DNA of 64,000 nucleotides from Desulfomonilaceae bacterium (GTDB taxonomy: Bacteria > Desulfobacterota > Desulfomonilia > Desulfomonilales > Desulfomonilaceae): contig JBAZSD010000005.1 of assembly GCA_041662605.1 (NCBI GenBank), positions 124,001-188,000 on the forward strand, given 5' to 3'. Shown piece by piece: positions 60,781 to 64,000 of the stretch; within the stretch, counting starts at the first letter, position 1, and every line of letters starts with the position of its first letter. The position numbers and the translations under genes were made by a program. The notes under the pieces were generated by a model. The model had not been told where the DNA came from. It searched no databases and saw nothing but the letters and a program-made list of their open reading frames with translations.

Positions 60781-61800
60781 TTATTTCTGAAGCCCGCCAT
60801 ACCATTTTTCGTAGTAGGTAAGGTATTCTCCAGTCTTTATCCTTCTCCACCAAGGCTCATTCTCTATGTACCAGCTCACGGTTTGATCTATGCCGTCTTC
60901 AAAACCGATCTCCGGCTCCCAGTTGAGTTCAGTTCTGATTTTATCCGAATTCATCGCATATCGACGATCGTGCCCTGGTCTGTCCTGGACATACTTGATC
61001 AACGACGAGGACTTGTTGAGTCTGGCCAGAATCTGTCTGACTATATCAATGTTGTGGCGCTCACAGGATCCCCCGATGTTGTAAACGTGGCCCGCCAGTC
61101 CCTTTCTCATTACTGTGTCGATAGCCTTGCAGTGGTCCAGCACATGTATCCAGTCACGAATGTTCATCCCATCACCGTAAACCGGGAGGCCTTCATGCTG
61201 GATGGCGTTGGTGATCATTAGCGGTATGAGTTTTTCAGGAAACTGGAACGGCCCATAATTATTAGAGCATCTGGTAATTACGACATCCATTCCATAGGTT
61301 TTGTAATACGCCCGCACCAGTAAGTCAGCAGCCGCCTTCGAAGCGGAATAAGGACTGTTTGGTTTCAAATGGTTTGTTTCTGTGAATGATGGATCTAATG
61401 GGCCGAGAGAGCCGTAAACCTCATCTGTCGATATTTGAACAAACCGACATATCTTGTGTTCTTTACAGCAGTCCAGAAGAACCTGGGTTCCAATAATATT
61501 TGTTTTCAAAAAAGTGGACGCGTCCAATATTGATCGGTCTACGTGGGACTCCGCCGCAAAATTGACCACTATATCCGGTTTTGAAGACATAATTTCTGAA
61601 ACCAGATTGCTGTCAGCTATGTCGCCTCTTACAAATTCATAACGGGAACCGTAACTTTCAACTCCTAACAGGTTTTCCAGATTCCCTGCGTAGGTCAAAA
61701 GATCAAGATTGATAACGCTCAGATCCCTGTAAGTTTCGAGCATGTTCAAGATAAAATTTGAACCAATAAAACCGAGCCCACCAGTTACAAGCAAACGCAT
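60781..61800 (-). CDS. rfbB: dTDP-glucose 4,6-dehydratase
   Basis: A 339-aa extended SDR enzyme converting dTDP-glucose to dTDP-4-keto-6-deoxyglucose. NAD motif TGGLGFIGSNF at the start, STDEVYGSL with the catalytic Thr-Asp-Glu, and the YSASKAAAD Tyr-x3-Lys pair. The ATG at 61800 has AGGAGAA upstream; the ORF extends 13 codons further without a ribosome site. It is downstream of rfbA and an rfbC-like gene, so makes the precursor of dTDP-rhamnose or a related sugar for surface polysaccharide. Confidence 0.94.
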   Translation of the reverse strand: MRLLVTGGLGFIGSNFILNMLETYRDLSVINLDLLTYAGNLENLLGVESYGSRYEFVRGDIADSNLVSEIMSSKPDIVVNFAAESHVDRSILDASTFLKTNIIGTQVLLDCCKEHKICRFVQISTDEVYGSLGPLDPSFTETNHLKPNSPYSASKAAADLLVRAYYKTYGMDVVITRCSNNYGPFQFPEKLIPLMITNAIQHEGLPVYGDGMNIRDWIHVLDHCKAIDTVMRKGLAGHVYNIGGSCERHNIDIVRQILARLNKSSSLIKYVQDRPGHDRRYAMNSDKIRTELNWEPEIGFEDGIDQTVSWYIENEPWWRRIKTGEYLTYYEKWYGGLQK

Positions 61801-61900
61801 TCCAGTTATTCTCCTGATACCGGCGCCTTCGGAATCCAAAGCCGCGCATGTTTTTAAATCTCTGGCTCAAAATATTCCGATAAACCCATCAACCATTTCT

Positions 61901-62398
61901 CTAGCCATCTTTTCTGGTCCAGTCATAAGGTATGACGTCTCCATGAGGATCAACTCTGAACTCATCAGGATCAGCCCTGTTGTAAGGCTCTGAAGGAATA
62001 TTGATGACATAGGCCTCGTAATCACTTACGCATTTCCAACCGTGAAAGACTCCTGCCGGTATTACTATAAGTACCGGATTATATTCACCTGCATAGAGGA
62101 CATTAAGAGCCCCACGAGTCTCAGAACCCTCACGATCATCATAAAGGACGGCCTTCACCATTCCTCTCACGCATGTAAATCGATCATCCTGAATCCTGTG
62201 ATAATGCCAGGCCTTAACAACACCGGGATAAACAGTTGACAGGTAGACCTGACCAAATCCCGAGAAAAAAGGGTCGTCATTTCTCATTATTTCCATCAGC
62301 CTGCCGCGTTCATCAGGCACAACTTTGAGAGGCTGAATCACAACACCCTTAATGGGAGTCGATGATGGCTGTTTGAATTTGCTTTTCTTGAGAGACAT
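61901..62398 (-). CDS. rfbC: dTDP-4-dehydrorhamnose 3,5-epimerase-like cupin
   Basis: A 165-aa cupin of the RmlC family. DERGRLMEIMR and VKAWHYHRIQDDRFTCVRG contain the catalytic His region, and IPAGVFHGWKCVSDYEAYVINIPSEPYNRADPDE the second part. Shorter than typical RmlC (about 180 aa), so it may be an isomerase for another nucleotide sugar. The rfbA stop lies 2 bases upstream. rfbD is not in the window. Confidence 0.8.
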   Translation of the reverse strand: MSLKKSKFKQPSSTPIKGVVIQPLKVVPDERGRLMEIMRNDDPFFSGFGQVYLSTVYPGVVKAWHYHRIQDDRFTCVRGMVKAVLYDDREGSETRGALNVLYAGEYNPVLIVIPAGVFHGWKCVSDYEAYVINIPSEPYNRADPDEFRVDPHGDVIPYDWTRKDG

Positions 62399-62400
62399 TT

Positions 62401-63129
62401 TTAAACTTTGTTGGCTCCTCCGTGAGCGACAAGATTGGAAGCTTTTAATAGAGAATCAAATGTTCCCGCGTCGGTCCACCACCCGTCAATCTGTGACCAT
62501 GTCATAGTCCCCTGGTCAATGTAAAGATTGTTGACATCGGTTATTTCCAGTTCTCCCCGTTCCGATGGGTCCAACGTCTTTATGAAGTCGAAGACCTGAA
62601 CATCATACATGTATATCCCCGTGACAGCGTAATTTGAAGGAGGATCAACGGGCTTTTCAATTATTCTTACAACTTTGTCTCCTTCAAGCACAGGAACCCC
62701 AAATCGCTGGGGATCTTCAACCTCTTTAAGCAATATCCTGGCCCCTGACCCCTGTTTTCGATATCCTTCAATCGCTTGCTGAATGGTTTTTTCTAGAAGA
62801 TTGTCGCCAAGCACGACGCAGACAGGCCCACATGCCGCATGGTTTTCGGCAAGCGCCAAAGCGTCGGCTATACCACCTTCGCCTTCCTGGTAGGCATAGC
62901 TGATATTCTTGACTCCATATTCCTTCCCATTACCCAGTAACCTCAGGAAGTCTCCTGGATGATTACCTCCCGTGACAATAAGAATGTCATCGATTCCCGC
63001 TTTAACCAGACATTCGACCGGATAGGTAATCATAGGCCTGTTGTATATCGGCAACAGGTGCTTGTTGGTAATTTTGGTTAGGGGGAATAAACGAGTGCCC
63101 AAACCGCCAGCGAGGATAACACCCTTCAT
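62401..63129 (-). CDS. rfbA: Glucose-1-phosphate thymidylyltransferase
   Basis: A 242-aa nucleotidyltransferase making dTDP-glucose from dTTP and glucose 1-phosphate. LAGGLGTRLFPLTK is the nucleotide loop, followed by KHLLPIYNRPMITYPVE and VVLGDNLLE, with EKPVDPPSNYAVTGIYMYD in the sugar-binding half. It is the shorter form (about 240 rather than 290 aa). First gene of the rfbA-rfbC-rfbB-ispG run. Confidence 0.93.
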   Translation of the reverse strand: MKGVILAGGLGTRLFPLTKITNKHLLPIYNRPMITYPVECLVKAGIDDILIVTGGNHPGDFLRLLGNGKEYGVKNISYAYQEGEGGIADALALAENHAACGPVCVVLGDNLLEKTIQQAIEGYRKQGSGARILLKEVEDPQRFGVPVLEGDKVVRIIEKPVDPPSNYAVTGIYMYDVQVFDFIKTLDPSERGELEITDVNNLYIDQGTMTWSQIDGWWTDAGTFDSLLKASNLVAHGGANKV

Positions 63130-63256
63130 CTGAGATCTCCTTCCGGTCGATCAGAAGATACTTGTGAGGTAAACGCGTTCAATATTATTTTCGAATATTA
63201 CTATTTTCCTCAATGTTTGATCAAGCCTGGAAACTAACATAGAATTACGACTAATT

Positions 63257-63331
63257 CCTGAAATCATTTTCAGGCGTTGTAAAGCCTAAATCGTTGACTA
63301 AACCTGAAAACTACGATAATTGGGGTTCAGG
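63257..63331. promoter_or_regulatory. Paired CCTGAA/TTCAGG inverted repeats and promoter candidate
   Basis: In the space between divergent rfbA and the sensor gene, CCTGAAA-TCAT-TTTCAGG (63257-63274) is a perfect palindrome, and CCTGAA (63303-63308) is repeated inverted as TTCAGG (63326-63331). TTGACT (63294) and GATAAT (63315), 15 bases apart, lie between and within the second pair, so a binding protein could control the sensor gene. Confidence 0.35.
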
Positions 63332-63337
63332 GTGAAA

Positions 63338-64000
63338 ATGCGGGAAAGCTTTGATAAAAAAGGCCAGGACAATAGTTCAAAGCTAACAATTTCTCAATTG
63401 TTGGCCAAATTCAGAATATTGCTTGAAATTGGCAGAGGCCTTCTTGGACAGGACCCTTTCAATCAAAAAATCCTCTCTACGATCTCCCTCATCAATCGTT
63501 TATTAGGAAATCGCGCAGATATCGCCATATGGCTTGAAATAAACGGAGACATTTTCGGAGAAAAACCCGAAAACGGTCACGGTGCCCTTTTCATTAAAGA
63601 TATCCAGGTCCAAAACCGCGTCTGCGGTCGATTAGGCGTAAAATACGGCCGAGATGAACAAATCTTTCCTGAAGACGAATATTTTCTGGAGGAAGTAGCG
63701 GAATCCATCGGAAGGAAATTAGAAGTTCATGAATTGAATCAGATGCTGAGACAGTCAGAGGAACGCTACAAGAAATTAGCGGCAAACCTGTCTCAGGAGA
63801 TGTGGCGCCGAACTGAAGCTTTGGCGAGTGAAACAGGATATCTTGAAGGCATATTGAGATCATCCGCAGATATGATCATGACTACAGACCTCGATTCCAG
63901 GATCGTTGAATTCAATCCTGCGGCGGAAAAGCTGTTAGGATATTCCGCTGAAGAAATTCAGGGCCACAAGATCCATGAGGTATGGGTCGACACATGTGAA
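63338..64000 (+). CDS. PAS-containing sensor protein, N-terminal part (cut by window end)
   Basis: 221 residues are visible. Residues 1-130 look like a GAF-type sensor region with no obvious ligand residues. A coiled-coil linker (QMLRQSEERYKKLAANLSQE) follows, and from about residue 168 a PAS domain begins (EGILRSSADMIMTTD, VEFNPAAEKLLGYSAEEIQG). The frame stays open to the last base, so a histidine kinase or cyclic-di-GMP module probably follows. The start has AGGGTG upstream. Cytoplasmic, since no membrane segments are seen. Confidence 0.8.
   Translation, partial: MRESFDKKGQDNSSKLTISQLLAKFRILLEIGRGLLGQDPFNQKILSTISLINRLLGNRADIAIWLEINGDIFGEKPENGHGALFIKDIQVQNRVCGRLGVKYGRDEQIFPEDEYFLEEVAESIGRKLEVHELNQMLRQSEERYKKLAANLSQEMWRRTEALASETGYLEGILRSSADMIMTTDLDSRIVEFNPAAEKLLGYSAEEIQGHKIHEVWVDTCE

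Noticed and set aside
1..64000. tRNA, rRNA, CRISPR arrays, insertion sequences, prophage or integron genes
   Set aside because: Looked for cloverleaf sequences, regularly spaced repeats and transposase/integrase motifs; none seen, and intergenic gaps are all short.

Overview
The window looks like chromosomal DNA of a strictly anaerobic, cytochrome-rich bacterium. By eye the base composition is mid-40s percent G+C. Multihaem c-type cytochromes, Hdr/Qmo-type iron-sulfur flavoproteins, desulfoferrodoxin, rubrerythrin, a rubredoxin plus flavodiiron protein, a Qrc/Psr-type membrane complex and a DVU0298-type HEAT-repeat protein together suggest Desulfobacterota, perhaps a Desulfomonile or Syntrophobacter-like relative. 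No sat, apr or dsr gene lies here, so sulfate reduction itself cannot be claimed. I saw no rRNA, tRNA, CRISPR array, transposase or integrase. No gene-free stretch exceeds about 300 bases, and many genes start at TTG or GTG.

Left part (1-26300). After a cut-off hydrolase, tmk, a class II photolyase and an OmpH-like chaperone comes a tight four-gene + strand cluster (3939-8631): a lipoate ligase-like protein with a DUF116-like tail, a FAD oxidoreductase and two radical SAM proteins. I read it as the LipS1/LipS2/LipT/sLpl type of lipoate assembly. After minus-strand genes (VOC protein, Ctp protease, TilS, a hydroxyacyl-CoA dehydrogenase/enoyl-CoA hydratase fusion) comes a second + strand cluster (14788-19549): a QmoA/HdrA-like flavoprotein, a QmoB-like FeS protein with an MvhD-type tail, HdrC, HdrB with both CCG domains, and a GcvH-like lipoyl carrier. 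Together the two clusters look like a self-contained lipoyl-protein/heterodisulfide-reductase-like redox system, related to but different from the sHdr-LbpA sulfur-oxidation system. pdxS-pdxT, truA, a secreted PA14-like repeat protein, a lytic transglycosylase and a membrane protein follow.

Middle (26500-40100). A minus-strand run of 14 genes, with a good promoter candidate upstream of its first gene, encodes a compound electron-transfer apparatus. In order of transcription: a Tat-exported NHL-repeat protein, a small membrane protein, an internally duplicated permease, a 48-aa membrane protein resembling the permease C-terminus, a membrane FeS protein, a NosR-like FMN/FeS membrane protein, a seven-haem cytochrome, a membrane FeS protein, a fumarate-reductase-like FeS subunit and flavoprotein, a three-haem cytochrome, and a Qrc/Psr-type FeS, NrfD and molybdopterin-like set. 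It looks like a conduit between a soluble fumarate-reductase-like flavoenzyme, the quinone pool and periplasmic cytochromes; the substrate is unknown. A nitroreductase, a MetV-like protein and a four-repeat secreted protein lie beyond it.

Right part (43700-64000). mtnP and ade form a methylthioadenosine/adenine salvage pair. From 46435 to 58418 there is an oxygen and peroxide defence island: PerR-like regulator with a clear operator, rubrerythrin, desulfoferrodoxin, type II rubredoxin with a structured leader, two periplasmic thioredoxin-fold proteins, an octahaem HAO-like cytochrome, small rubredoxin-like proteins, two flavodoxin-fold proteins, rubredoxin and flavodiiron oxygen reductase, cytochrome bd oxidase, thiol peroxidase and a ferritin-like protein. 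The window ends with an orphan membrane-fusion protein, ispG, a nucleotide-sugar operon (rfbA, an rfbC-like gene, rfbB) and the first part of a PAS-containing sensor protein.
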